From NCBI GenBank assembly GCA_937983105.1, contig CALKAM010000061.1, forward strand, positions 41,587 to 105,586: a DNA stretch of 64,000 bases. The letters run 5' to 3'. Below the pieces are notes generated by a model. It was given only the letters and a program-made list of their open reading frames with translations, did not search any database and was not told the origin of the DNA. Shown here one piece after another: positions 7,770 to 15,541 of the stretch. The DNA is from Planifilum sp021793745 (GTDB lineage Bacteria; Bacillota; Bacilli; Thermoactinomycetales; DSM-44946). Position 1 is the stretch's first letter. Each line of letters starts with the position of its first letter. A program made the translations under genes and the position numbers.

Positions 7770-8639
7770 GTGCGGTATTTCATCGTCAACCGAGTATCGG
7801 GCAACGGCCGCGGCCTTGTCCGTTGGTCCAAGGTGGAATCGGTATTGAAAGAAAAGGGGATCCCTTACCGGGTCGCCTTTACGGAACGTCCGGGACATGC
7901 GACGGAGCTGGCCCGGGAGGCGGTGAAGATGGGGGTCCGGGCGGTGGTGGCCGTCGGAGGCGATGGTACTGTCAACGAGGTGGGAAACGGACTGGTCAAA
8001 ACGGATGTTCCCCTCGGATACATACCGGCCGGATCGGGCAATGACTTTGCCACGGCGCAAGGGGTGCCCAAGGATCCGGTCCAGGCGTTGCACCGGGTGT
8101 TGAAGCACGTTCCCCGCCGCGTGGATACGGCCGACTTCGGCGGGAGGGCGATGATCAGCTCCATTGGGGTCGGCTTCGACGGTCAAGTGGCAAAAACGGT
8201 GAATGCATCCAAGTGGAAAGAGCGGTTGGGGAAAGGTTCCTACGCCCTCGGGGTGATTCAAGAGCTTCACCGCTTTCAGCCGACCCGCGTCACCCTGGAA
8301 GTGGACGGGCAAGTCCTTCAGGAAAAGGATGTCTGGTTGATCGCCATCGCCAACATCTCCTGTTACGGGGGCGGAATGAAGATCTGCCCCGAGGCGAAAA
8401 ACGACGACGGGCTCCTGGACATCTGTCTGGTCCGGGGTGTCTCCCGGTGGAAATTGCTCGGCCTGTTTCCGCTGGTATTCGCCGGCAAGCACGTCGATTA
8501 TCCCTATGTGGTGATGATGCGGGGATCCCGGATCCAAGTGTCCGCCGACCGCCCTTTGGTGGTGCATGCCGATGGGGAGGTGATTGGAGAAACGCCCGTT
8601 TCCGTCTCCGTTCAACCCCAATCCCTGACCATTCTTTGA
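7770..8639 (+). CDS. Diacylglycerol/lipid kinase (YegS/BmrU family)
   Basis: 289 residues. The nucleotide-binding motif GGDGTVNEV (63-71) and the following PAGSGNDFA are hallmarks of the DAGK catalytic domain, and the C-terminal beta-sandwich ends with ADGE. These cytosolic or membrane-associated enzymes phosphorylate diacylglycerol or related lipids with ATP. The GTG start follows AAAGGAGG. The essential membrane DagK type is distinct; which lipid this enzyme uses cannot be told. It converges with yyaC. Confidence 0.88.
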   Translation: MRYFIVNRVSGNGRGLVRWSKVESVLKEKGIPYRVAFTERPGHATELAREAVKMGVRAVVAVGGDGTVNEVGNGLVKTDVPLGYIPAGSGNDFATAQGVPKDPVQALHRVLKHVPRRVDTADFGGRAMISSIGVGFDGQVAKTVNASKWKERLGKGSYALGVIQELHRFQPTRVTLEVDGQVLQEKDVWLIAIANISCYGGGMKICPEAKNDDGLLDICLVRGVSRWKLLGLFPLVFAGKHVDYPYVVMMRGSRIQVSADRPLVVHADGEVIGETPVSVSVQPQSLTIL

Positions 8640-8714
8640 GGGAACAGAAGGCTGAGACCTGCGGAAAAGGAGGAGCTTTCCGCCGGCCGGAGCCGCGACT
8701 CGAAGCGGCGGCCG

Positions 8715-9302
8715 TCAGGTCGCTTCCCGATGAAGCCGGGACGCGGCGGAGTGGATGGAGCGGGAGATGACATCCGCCATTTTCATGACGATGCTGAGCC
8801 GCGTGTTTTGCAGGACGAAATATTCCATAAAGCCAGCGACATTGACGATCCCGGTGATGTGCACCTCACCCACTTCGGGCAACTGCTTGTTTACACCCGC
8901 ACCCGGTTTGAGCGGTCCCATTCCCACCTGGATCGATCCGACGCTGTTCAGCCGCCCCAGGCAGGCGTCTACGGCGATGATCCGCGGGTTTGTCAAACTC
9001 CGCCGCAGCTCCGCCAGCTTTGCGCGAAGATTGACCGCGTGAACAGGCTCGTCCAAGGTGCCATAGATGCGAAGCGAGGGGATTGCCATCTTTTCCAGCA
9101 TGGTTCCGACCAAGGGACCGAGGGAGTCCCCGGTAGAACGGTCGGTGCCGATACAGAGGCAGACCAGTTCGGAGCCGGGAGGGAAGGTGCTGAGGGCCTG
9201 CGTGAGCTTTTCCGCGCACAAATCGGCTGCCCGGGGATGGGTATATTCCACCCGGTAGGGGAAAGTGAAAGCCATCGAATCGGGAAAGAAAAGCTCACGC
9301 AT
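8715..9302 (-). CDS. yyaC: Spore protease-like protein YyaC
   Basis: 195 residues, DUF1256 family, restricted to endospore formers and related to the germination protease GPR. Conserved stretches include CIGTDRSTGDSLGPLVG and VDACLGR. The ATG at 9300-9302 has GGAGG nine bases upstream. The gene is transcribed against its neighbours and has a sigma-G/F-like promoter, consistent with forespore expression. B. subtilis has yyaC at the same place, just beyond spo0J. Confidence 0.92.
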   Translation of the reverse strand: MRELFFPDSMAFTFPYRVEYTHPRAADLCAEKLTQALSTFPPGSELVCLCIGTDRSTGDSLGPLVGTMLEKMAIPSLRIYGTLDEPVHAVNLRAKLAELRRSLTNPRIIAVDACLGRLNSVGSIQVGMGPLKPGAGVNKQLPEVGEVHITGIVNVAGFMEYFVLQNTRLSIVMKMADVISRSIHSAASRLHREAT

Positions 9303-9334
9303 GTCCGACAACCTCCGAAATTTTTGATCCTTAC

Positions 9335-9364
9335 CAGTATACGGGAAAAAGAAAGTAAATATAC
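9335..9364 (-). promoter_or_regulatory. Sigma-G/F-like promoter of yyaC
   Basis: On the minus strand GTATA (9360-9364) is followed after 18 bases by TATACTG (9335-9341). This fits the forespore sigma consensus GHATR-N18-CATWHTA except for two -10 positions, and it sits correctly upstream of yyaC. Confidence 0.55.
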
Positions 9365-9404
9365 ATATAGGGACAACCCGTAAAAGGCGTAAGGATGGTG
9401 CGGG

Positions 9405-10448
9405 ATGCGAATCAACCTCGGGCAGTCCTTCAGGATCAGCATGACGATTGTCGGCACCACCATCGGCGCGGGCTTTGCTTCCGGCCGGGAGATCTGGGAG
9501 TTTTTCGGTTCCTACGGAGAACAGGGGCGGGTCGGCATTTTCCTCTCGATGGTGCTCTACTTTGCAGCGAGCGTGATCATCCTCCACATCGGTTGGAAAA
9601 AGCGGACGCATCACTATTCGGAAGTGCTTCAAGTGGTGATCGGGCCTAAACTGGCTCGATATTTCGACGGCTTTATGATTTTGTCCCTGCTGACGGGCGT
9701 ATTGGTGATGGTGGCGGGAAGCGGGGCCACCCTGGAACAGTGGAACGGTTCCTTTACCCTGGGGACGCTGTTGATGGCGGGGGCGGTGGTGCTGGTCCTC
9801 CTTTTTGATTTGAAGGGCATTTTGTCCCTCAACACGATTCTGATGCCGGTGTTATCGGTGATTTTGCTCCTCGTCTGCCTCCAGGGACTGTTATCGGGAG
9901 GCGAGACGGCCGGCCCGGCCGACACCGAACCGGAGGGCATTCTGTTCCCGGTATGGCCGTCGGCCATTACCTATGCCGCCTTCAATATGATTTCGCTGCT
10001 GGCGGTTCTGTCCACCATGGGTTCCCAGATCCGCCACCCCGCCGAGATCTGGATTGCCTGTTTATTGGGAGCGTCTTGCCTCGCCGGGATCGCCGGGCTA
10101 TACAATGCGTCGCTGCTCAAGGTGTCCCACCTCATATCCCAGTACAATATCCCCCTGTTCGCCCTGATTCGGGATTATTCGACAATCTGGAATCTGATCA
10201 TTTCCCTGGTTCTCTGGTTTGCCATCTATACGACCGCCGTCAGCAACATGCACGGACTGGTATTTCGCATCGCCGACCGGTTTCCTTATCCCCGGTGGGC
10301 GGTCGGACTGGTCATCATGGTGGCATTGGTTCCCCTCAGCCAATGGGGGTTTGTGCCGCTGGTGCAGCTGCTCTACCCCCTCTACGGGGTATTGAATCTG
10401 TTTCTTTTCACGCTATTTTTACTCTATCCCTTTTCGGAGGAAAGGTGA
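9405..10448 (+). CDS. ykvI: YkvI-family membrane transporter-like protein
   Basis: 347 residues with about ten transmembrane helices. The N-terminal TTIGAGFASGREIWEFF is the signature of the YkvI group, distantly related to amino-acid transporters of the APC/LeuT superfamily (the GAGFASG break in helix 1). The substrate is unknown. It starts at ATG 9405 after GGATGG and is divergent from yyaC. Confidence 0.8.
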   Translation: MRINLGQSFRISMTIVGTTIGAGFASGREIWEFFGSYGEQGRVGIFLSMVLYFAASVIILHIGWKKRTHHYSEVLQVVIGPKLARYFDGFMILSLLTGVLVMVAGSGATLEQWNGSFTLGTLLMAGAVVLVLLFDLKGILSLNTILMPVLSVILLLVCLQGLLSGGETAGPADTEPEGILFPVWPSAITYAAFNMISLLAVLSTMGSQIRHPAEIWIACLLGASCLAGIAGLYNASLLKVSHLISQYNIPLFALIRDYSTIWNLIISLVLWFAIYTTAVSNMHGLVFRIADRFPYPRWAVGLVIMVALVPLSQWGFVPLVQLLYPLYGVLNLFLFTLFLLYPFSEER

Positions 10449-10504
10449 TTCGACTGTCGAATTGAAGGAAATGGGGCTGGACCAAAAGGAGGGAACGAGT
10501 CATC

Positions 10505-11134
10505 ATGTGGCTGTACCATATCCTTCAACCCGTCGTCCGGTGTCTGATACGAATTTATCATCGGGCCCGCGTGGAAGGGTTGGATCGGGTTCCGGCGGAG
10601 GGGCCTCTCATTCTGGTCGGCAATCATCTGAGCCTTCTCGATCCCTTTTATATCGGGGCGTTCTTTCCGCGGAAGATCCGTTTCATGGCCAAAAAGGAAT
10701 CCTTCCGTCATCCGGTGGCCCGGTTTTTTTTAGAACATTTCCGGGCGTTTCCGGTGGATCGGGGCAAAGCGGATCTGACGTCTTTGAAGACCGCCATCGG
10801 CGTGCTCCGGGACGGTGAAGTATTGGGCATGTTTCCGGAGGGGGGACGCCGGGAAACCGCTCCGATGCGGGAACTGAAACAGGGGGCCGCCTATCTGGCC
10901 CTGAAAACCGGTACGCCGATTGTCCCCGTTTACATCGAGGGAACGGACAAGTCCCTGCCCCGGGATGCGGTCTGGATCCGTCCCCATCGAATTCGGATCG
11001 TCGTCGGCGAATGCATCGAGCCTCCAGTCAAGGGCACCGGGCGACACAGCGAAGAGCAGATCAGCGAAGAAATTCTCCGCGCTTGGCGGCGGATGGCGGG
11101 AGAAGGGCGGGAGGACAGCCGCCGACACGGTTGA
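10505..11134 (+). CDS. 1-acyl-sn-glycerol-3-phosphate acyltransferase (PlsC family)
   Basis: 209 residues. The acyltransferase catalytic motif HLSLLD (H-x4-D, 41-46) is followed by the glycerol-phosphate binding FPEGGRR motif, and a hydrophobic N-terminus should anchor it at the membrane. It would convert lysophosphatidic acid to phosphatidic acid in phospholipid synthesis. The lipid kinase 2 kb upstream is a loose functional neighbour. Start ATG 10505 follows GGAGGG. Confidence 0.88.
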   Translation: MWLYHILQPVVRCLIRIYHRARVEGLDRVPAEGPLILVGNHLSLLDPFYIGAFFPRKIRFMAKKESFRHPVARFFLEHFRAFPVDRGKADLTSLKTAIGVLRDGEVLGMFPEGGRRETAPMRELKQGAAYLALKTGTPIVPVYIEGTDKSLPRDAVWIRPHRIRIVVGECIEPPVKGTGRHSEEQISEEILRAWRRMAGEGREDSRRHG

Positions 11135-11160
11135 ATTGACGCCAGGGGCTTTCTTATAAT
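11131..11160 (+). promoter_or_regulatory. Promoter of yyzM
   Basis: TTGAAT (11131-11136) and a perfect TATAAT (11155-11160) with an 18-base spacer lie just upstream of the yyzM gene. Confidence 0.65.
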
Positions 11161-11191
11161 GAAAGGCAAGCGAGCGGGAGTGTGATCATCG

Positions 11192-11422
11192 GTGCAACGA
11201 AAGGTCTTTGGTCTGGGTGACATTGTGGAGATGAAAAAGCCGCATCCCTGCGGCACCAATGCTTGGAAGGTGATCCGGATGGGCATGGACATCCGGATGA
11301 AGTGCACCGGATGTGGTCACAGCGTGCTCCTCCCCCGATCCCGCTTTGAAAAGCGGATGAAGCGGGTCCTGGTGCCCGCCGAATCCTCCGGGGATGACAC
11401 CTCCCGTCCCGGATCCCTTTGA
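11192..11422 (+). CDS. yyzM: DUF951 zinc-ribbon-like protein YyzM
   Basis: 76 residues beginning with GTG. The core MKKPHPCGTNAWKVIRMG followed by MKCTGCGH is the DUF951 signature, with cysteines that may bind zinc. Typical members are about 65-70 residues; the C-terminal tail here is slightly longer and poorly conserved. Function is unknown. It sits immediately upstream of ychF as in Bacillus and is followed by its own terminator. Confidence 0.88.
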   Translation: MQRKVFGLGDIVEMKKPHPCGTNAWKVIRMGMDIRMKCTGCGHSVLLPRSRFEKRMKRVLVPAESSGDDTSRPGSL

Positions 11423-11426
11423 GCTT

Positions 11427-11460
11427 CCCGACGGGATTTCGGCCGTCGGGCTTCTTTTTT
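11427..11460 (+). terminator. Intrinsic terminator after yyzM
   Basis: Stem CCCGACGG / CCGTCGGG with an 8-base loop followed by CTTCTTTTTT. Confidence 0.85.
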
Positions 11461-11463
11461 GTC

Positions 11464-11492
11464 AGGACAGGGGGATGGGGTTTCGCTATAAT
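11464..11492 (+). promoter_or_regulatory. Promoter of ychF
   Basis: AGGACA (11464-11469), 17-base spacer, perfect TATAAT (11487-11492), located after the yyzM terminator. Confidence 0.6.
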
Positions 11493-11546
11493 GGATGAGG
11501 ATCTTCGGAAAAACCGTTTCATGACATGTACAGGGAGTGGACGGAC

Positions 11547-12647
11547 ATGCCACTGATGACCGGAATTGTCGGTTTGCCCAATGTCGGCAAATCCACCTTA
11601 TTTAACGCCATCACCCGTGCAGGGGCCGAGTCGGCCAACTACCCCTTCTGCACGATCGATCCCAACGTGGGTGTCGTGGATGTACCCGACGAACGGCTGG
11701 ACCGCTTGGCCGAAATGGTGAAGCCCCAGCGGGTCGTCCCCACCAGCTTCCAGTTTGTCGATATCGCGGGACTGGTGAAGGGCGCCAGCGCCGGTGAAGG
11801 GTTGGGCAACAAGTTTTTGGCCCACATCCGGGAAGTGGACGCCATCATTCACGTCGTCCGCTGTTTTGAGGATGAAAACATCACCCATGTAGATGGCAAA
11901 GTGGATCCGGAGGCGGATATCGAAACGATCAACCTGGAGCTCGTGCTGGCCGATCTGGAGTCGGTGGAGCGCCGGTTGGAACGCACCTCCCGTCAAAAGA
12001 AAAGCGGAGACAAGGAGATCATCCAAGAGCATGAGGCCTTGCTCAAACTGCAGGAGGGATTTAACAAGGGGATTCCCGCCCGGCGAATCGACTTGAGCGA
12101 GGAAGAGCGGGAGCGGGTTCGTCACCTCAACCTGTTGACGGCCAAGCGGGTGCTTTATGCCGCCAACGTGGATGAAGCGGACATGGCGGATCCCGACGCC
12201 AACCCGCACGTTCAGACGGTTCGGCGGATCGCCGCGGCGGAAGGAGCCGGTGTCGTGCCGATTTGCGCCCGGCTGGAGGCGGAAATCGCCGAACTGGAGG
12301 AGGAGGAACGGCGTCAATTCCTCGAGGAACTGGGCCTCCAGGCTTCGGGGCTGGATCGTCTGGTGGCGGCGGCTTACCGACTGTTGGGCCTGATCACCTA
12401 CTTTACCGCCGGCGAAAAGGAAGTCCGGGCCTGGACGATCCGGGAGGGAACCCGGGCTCCCCAGGCGGCGGGGGTGATCCATTCCGACTTTGAGCGGGGA
12501 TTTATCCGGGCCGAAGTGATCGCCTACGAAGATCTGATGGCTGCGGGTTCCATGGCCCAGGCCCGGGAGCAGGGGCTGATCCGCCTCGAAGGAAAAGATT
12601 ACGTGGTGCAGGACGGCGACGTGATGCATTTTCGGTTTGCCGTGTAA
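11547..12647 (+). CDS. ychF: Redox-regulated ATPase YchF (YyaF)
   Basis: 366 residues, Obg-related P-loop family. The G1 box GLPNVGKST is at residues 9-17, the hydrophobic switch region (FVDIAGLVKGAS) follows, and the C-terminal TGS-like domain is present. YchF hydrolyses ATP in preference to GTP and associates with ribosomes. The ATG at 11547 fits a GGGAG ribosome site and family N-termini (MPLMTGIVGLPN); an ATG at 11526 lacks one. Confidence 0.95.
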   Translation: MPLMTGIVGLPNVGKSTLFNAITRAGAESANYPFCTIDPNVGVVDVPDERLDRLAEMVKPQRVVPTSFQFVDIAGLVKGASAGEGLGNKFLAHIREVDAIIHVVRCFEDENITHVDGKVDPEADIETINLELVLADLESVERRLERTSRQKKSGDKEIIQEHEALLKLQEGFNKGIPARRIDLSEEERERVRHLNLLTAKRVLYAANVDEADMADPDANPHVQTVRRIAAAEGAGVVPICARLEAEIAELEEEERRQFLEELGLQASGLDRLVAAAYRLLGLITYFTAGEKEVRAWTIREGTRAPQAAGVIHSDFERGFIRAEVIAYEDLMAAGSMAQAREQGLIRLEGKDYVVQDGDVMHFRFAV

Positions 12648-12820
12648 GGCTGTCGGGTGGACAGAACATCCAGGATTCGGTAAAATCGAACATATGAGCG
12701 GTATCCGATCCGGAGGAAGATGGCTGGATGCCGCCTTGAAATCTGCCTGTCCGCGAGGTCCATCGCCGCGCTCGTCGCCATCCGGAAGTGTCTCCGATTT
12801 CCAGGGGAAGGGAAGAACCC

Positions 12821-12849
12821 TTGCCTTCCCGTCCCGTCTCTGATAAAAT
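12821..12849 (+). promoter_or_regulatory. Promoter of rpsF-ssb-rpsR operon
   Basis: TTGCCT (12821-12826) and TAAAAT (12844-12849) with a 17-base spacer; predicted start near 12856, leaving a leader of about 70 nt. Confidence 0.6.
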
Positions 12850-12874
12850 CTATCGTTGTCAGTCTAGAAAGCTT

Positions 12875-12907
12875 ACTCCTTGCTCCCGAAAAGGGGGCCG
12901 CTTGAGT
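12875..12907 (+). promoter_or_regulatory. Candidate S6:S18-binding leader RNA
   Basis: ACTC (12875) pairs with GAGT (12904), and an inner stem (12882-12887 with 12893-12898, loop GAAAA) is followed on the 3' side by a bulge that carries CCG. Autoregulatory rpsF leaders bound by the S6:S18 dimer are known to carry a CCG in a bulge beside a hairpin. Position and motif fit; the structure was drawn by eye. Confidence 0.5.
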
Positions 12908-12926
12908 CCAGAAGGAGGTGGAACCG

Positions 12927-13217
12927 TTGCGGAAGTACGAGCTGATGTACATTGCCCGCCCGGAACTGGATGAGGAATCCCTGAAGAAAAATCGGGAAAA
13001 GTTCCAATCCGTCATCACCCAAAACGGCGGGGAAATCCTGGAGACGCAGGACATGGGGAAGCGTCGTCTGGCCTATCCCATCAAAAAGTTGCGGGAAGGG
13101 ATCTACACCGTGATCCAATTCCAGTCCGGTACCGACACCGTGAAGGAATTGGAGCGGAGTCTGCGGCTCGACGACAATGTGATTCGGCATATGGTCATCA
13201 ACATCGATGAGCGGTAA
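12927..13217 (+). CDS. rpsF: 30S ribosomal protein S6
   Basis: 96 residues. The sequence MRKYELMYIARPELDEE and the conserved MGKRRLAYPIKK are diagnostic of S6. The start is TTG at 12927, eight bases after AGGAGG, which gives the universal MRKYE N-terminus; the GTG at 12918 overlaps the ribosome site. S6 binds 16S rRNA together with S18, encoded in the same operon. Confidence 0.96.
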   Translation: MRKYELMYIARPELDEESLKKNREKFQSVITQNGGEILETQDMGKRRLAYPIKKLREGIYTVIQFQSGTDTVKELERSLRLDDNVIRHMVINIDER

Positions 13218-13263
13218 AGGGGATCGTCGCGGATAGAGAAACCCAAAAGGGAGAGGTTTTTTC

Positions 13264-13704
13264 ATGATCAATCGGGTGGTTTTGGTCGGTCGTCTCGCCC
13301 AGGATCCCGAACTCCGTTACACTCCGAACGGTGTAGCCGTCACCACCTTTACGCTGGCGGTCAATCGGCGGTTCACCAATCAGCATGGGGAACGGGAAGC
13401 CGATTTCATCAACATCGTCACCTGGCGGCAGCAGGCCGAGACCTGCGCCAACTACCTGAAAAAGGGACGTCTGGTCGGAGTGGATGGACGGCTTCAGATC
13501 CGGAGCTTTGAAAACAGCGAAGGTCGGCGGATCAAGGTGGCCGAAGTGGTGGCGGATACGGTCCAATTCCTCGAACCGGCCGGCGCCCGTTCCAGCGCGG
13601 CCAGCGAGGGAGATCCGTTCGGAAGAAGCCGCAATGAGATGGATGATCCTTTTGCGGACGACGGAAAGCCGATTGATATCTCCGACGACGATCTGCCCTT
13701 TTAA
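13264..13704 (+). CDS. ssb: Single-stranded DNA-binding protein
   Basis: 146 residues. The OB-fold is at residues 1-105 (MINRVVLVGRLAQDPELRYT), followed by a flexible acidic linker and the conserved C-terminal tip DDDLPF, which recruits replication and repair partners. It lies between rpsF and rpsR, the invariant operon order in Firmicutes, with a GGGAGAGG ribosome site. Confidence 0.97.
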   Translation: MINRVVLVGRLAQDPELRYTPNGVAVTTFTLAVNRRFTNQHGEREADFINIVTWRQQAETCANYLKKGRLVGVDGRLQIRSFENSEGRRIKVAEVVADTVQFLEPAGARSSAASEGDPFGRSRNEMDDPFADDGKPIDISDDDLPF

Positions 13705-13742
13705 AGGTAGACGGACCATCCTGGCGGAAAGGAGGGATTTCG

Positions 13743-13970
13743 ATGGCGCGTCGTCGTGGGCACAAGCGGCGTAAGGTCTGCTATTTTACGGTGAACAAAA
13801 TCAAGTACATCGACTACAAGGATGTGGACTTGCTGCGCAAGTTCATCAGCGAGCGGGGCAAAATCCTGCCGCGCCGGGTGACGGGAACGTCCTCCAAATA
13901 TCAGCGGCAGTTGACCCGGGCCATTAAGCGGGCCAGACAGATGGCTCTTTTGCCCTATACCACCGATTAA
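13743..13970 (+). CDS. rpsR: 30S ribosomal protein S18
   Basis: 75 residues. The motif IDYKDVDLLRKFISERGKI and the RRVTGTS segment are universal in S18. A single cysteine in the KRRKVCYF segment corresponds to the position seen in Bacillus S18. AAAGGAGG lies just upstream of the ATG. A terminator follows. Confidence 0.97.
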   Translation: MARRRGHKRRKVCYFTVNKIKYIDYKDVDLLRKFISERGKILPRRVTGTSSKYQRQLTRAIKRARQMALLPYTTD

Positions 13971-13975
13971 ACTCC

Positions 13976-13999
13976 GTGGCCTTCGGGCCCTTTTTTTCT
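13976..13999 (+). terminator. Terminator of rpsF operon
   Basis: GGCC-TTCG-GGCC stem with a UUCG-type tetraloop, followed by CTTTTTTTCTT. Confidence 0.8.
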
Positions 14000-14202
14000 T
14001 GCTTGAAACCCCGTAAACCCGGCAAAAGAAGGAAAAACCCGGGGGTTTGTTGAACATACCTCGTGACGGCTCTCTCCCGATCTCTTTGGAAGAGCCCTGG
14101 CAGGGGGATGAGCATCCGGACAGCGCCGGGAGGGTTCCGTCGGGGAGCCATCCTGGCCGGATAGAATCCCCATCCCCTTACGCATCGGAGGAGGACGCGC
14201 CC

Positions 14203-14514
14203 ATGAGCCATCCGGAGCGAGGTATGCAGATTGCAAAAAACTTGAAAGTCATCGATTGGTTGAAGACCGAGATCCTGGATCAGATCGCCAACCTGTTTAA
14301 GGGACTTCACCATGCCAACCACCATCTGATCCTGGATAGCCTGGCCAGTCTGGTGGTGGTCACCTACGTGATGGCCCGACGGATCGGAATCTCCTTCCGG
14401 GAGCTAGACCAGGCGGTGGTGAGCAAACTGCGGGAACACACCCGGGAGGGGCATCAGTTGGAGAATTGGTACGGCGATTTGTCCTCGCTGGAGCAGCATA
14501 TGAACAAGAGGTGA
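14203..14514 (+). CDS. MazG-like family protein
   Basis: 103 residues, almost wholly helical, resembling the MazG-like family (KVIDWLKTEILDQIANLFKG). True MazG NTP pyrophosphohydrolases carry EExxE-type metal motifs, which are not obvious here, so catalytic activity is uncertain. The ATG at 14203 has GGAGGAGG eight bases upstream; the open frame before it is not coding. It is seven bases from the yybS-like gene and likely cotranscribed with it. Confidence 0.75.
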   Translation: MSHPERGMQIAKNLKVIDWLKTEILDQIANLFKGLHHANHHLILDSLASLVVVTYVMARRIGISFRELDQAVVSKLREHTREGHQLENWYGDLSSLEQHMNKR

Positions 14515-14521
14515 AGCCATT

Positions 14522-15427
14522 TTGACGGGACCGGAGCACAAGGTCCGTGACGGGGTGATCCTCTGTGGAATCTTCACGGTGTTGATCGCCTCGCTCTTCA
14601 CTCCCCTTTCCATTCTGACAATCTGGTTTTTGCCGCTGCCTTTCCTCCTGTATACGGCAAAGCATTCATGGCCCTCCGCTGTTCTCCCCGCCGTGGTCAT
14701 CGGTGTCCTTACCCTGATCCTGCTCCATCCCTTGCTGGTTTTCGCGGTTTTATTCGGGGCGTCTACGGGGATGTTGATGGGGGCGCTCTATCGCTTATCG
14801 ACTTCCACGGGAACGGATGTGGTGCTCGCGGGTCTGGTGGTCGGCGCCGCCGCGATGCTGACGGGGCTGGTTGCGGCCGAATACGGGTTTGGAGTGCTTA
14901 CGGAATTTCAACGAATTTGGCAACAACAGTGGGATCTGGCGGTGGAATGGATTCAGCGTTCCATCCCCGATGCTTCTGTGCCGGCGCTGCCGCCGCTGTC
15001 GGCGGTCCTTCCCTTGTCGATGTCCATGCTGCTCGTCCCGACCGTGCTACTCAGCGCCTGGGCGGGAAGGCGGTTGCTCGTCCGTTCCGGCTTTGCCGAA
15101 AAGCGTCTTCCCCCCTTTTACCGCTGGCGTTTTCCCCGATCCTTTCTTTATTTTTATTTGTTGGCGGGTATCGCTTCTTTTCTATTTGGAACGGAGAGCG
15201 GGGCATATCCGTTCTTCGCAGGGCTCTTTATCATCCTCGACATGGTGTTCGTGGTCCAGGGCCTGTCATTCCTCGCCTTTCTTCTGAGACGGAAGGGAAA
15301 GGGGCAGGGCTGGCTGTGGCTGGCGGTCCTCGCTTTGTTCATTCCTCCGGCCGCCTTTCTGCTTCTCGTTTTGGGAATACTGGATGTGGGAACCCGGTGG
15401 CGGGAGAGAATGGAAGAAAAACGGTGA
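14522..15427 (+). CDS. yybS: DUF2232 membrane protein YybS
   Basis: 301 residues with about eight transmembrane segments. DUF2232 members precede gdpP (yybT) and rplI in Bacillus, exactly as here. It resembles substrate-binding S components of ECF-type transporters, but the substrate is unknown. The start is TTG at 14522 preceded by AGAGGTGA; no better ATG is available. Confidence 0.85.
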   Translation: MTGPEHKVRDGVILCGIFTVLIASLFTPLSILTIWFLPLPFLLYTAKHSWPSAVLPAVVIGVLTLILLHPLLVFAVLFGASTGMLMGALYRLSTSTGTDVVLAGLVVGAAAMLTGLVAAEYGFGVLTEFQRIWQQQWDLAVEWIQRSIPDASVPALPPLSAVLPLSMSMLLVPTVLLSAWAGRRLLVRSGFAEKRLPPFYRWRFPRSFLYFYLLAGIASFLFGTESGAYPFFAGLFIILDMVFVVQGLSFLAFLLRRKGKGQGWLWLAVLALFIPPAAFLLLVLGILDVGTRWRERMEEKR

Positions 15428-15541
15428 GCGGTCAGGAAAAGCGGACGGGATCGACGCTTCGCCCGATGCAGAAATAAGATCTCTGGACAGACCGAGTATC
15501 GTATATTGAGTATAAACAGCGTCTGTTTTGGGGGATGAATT

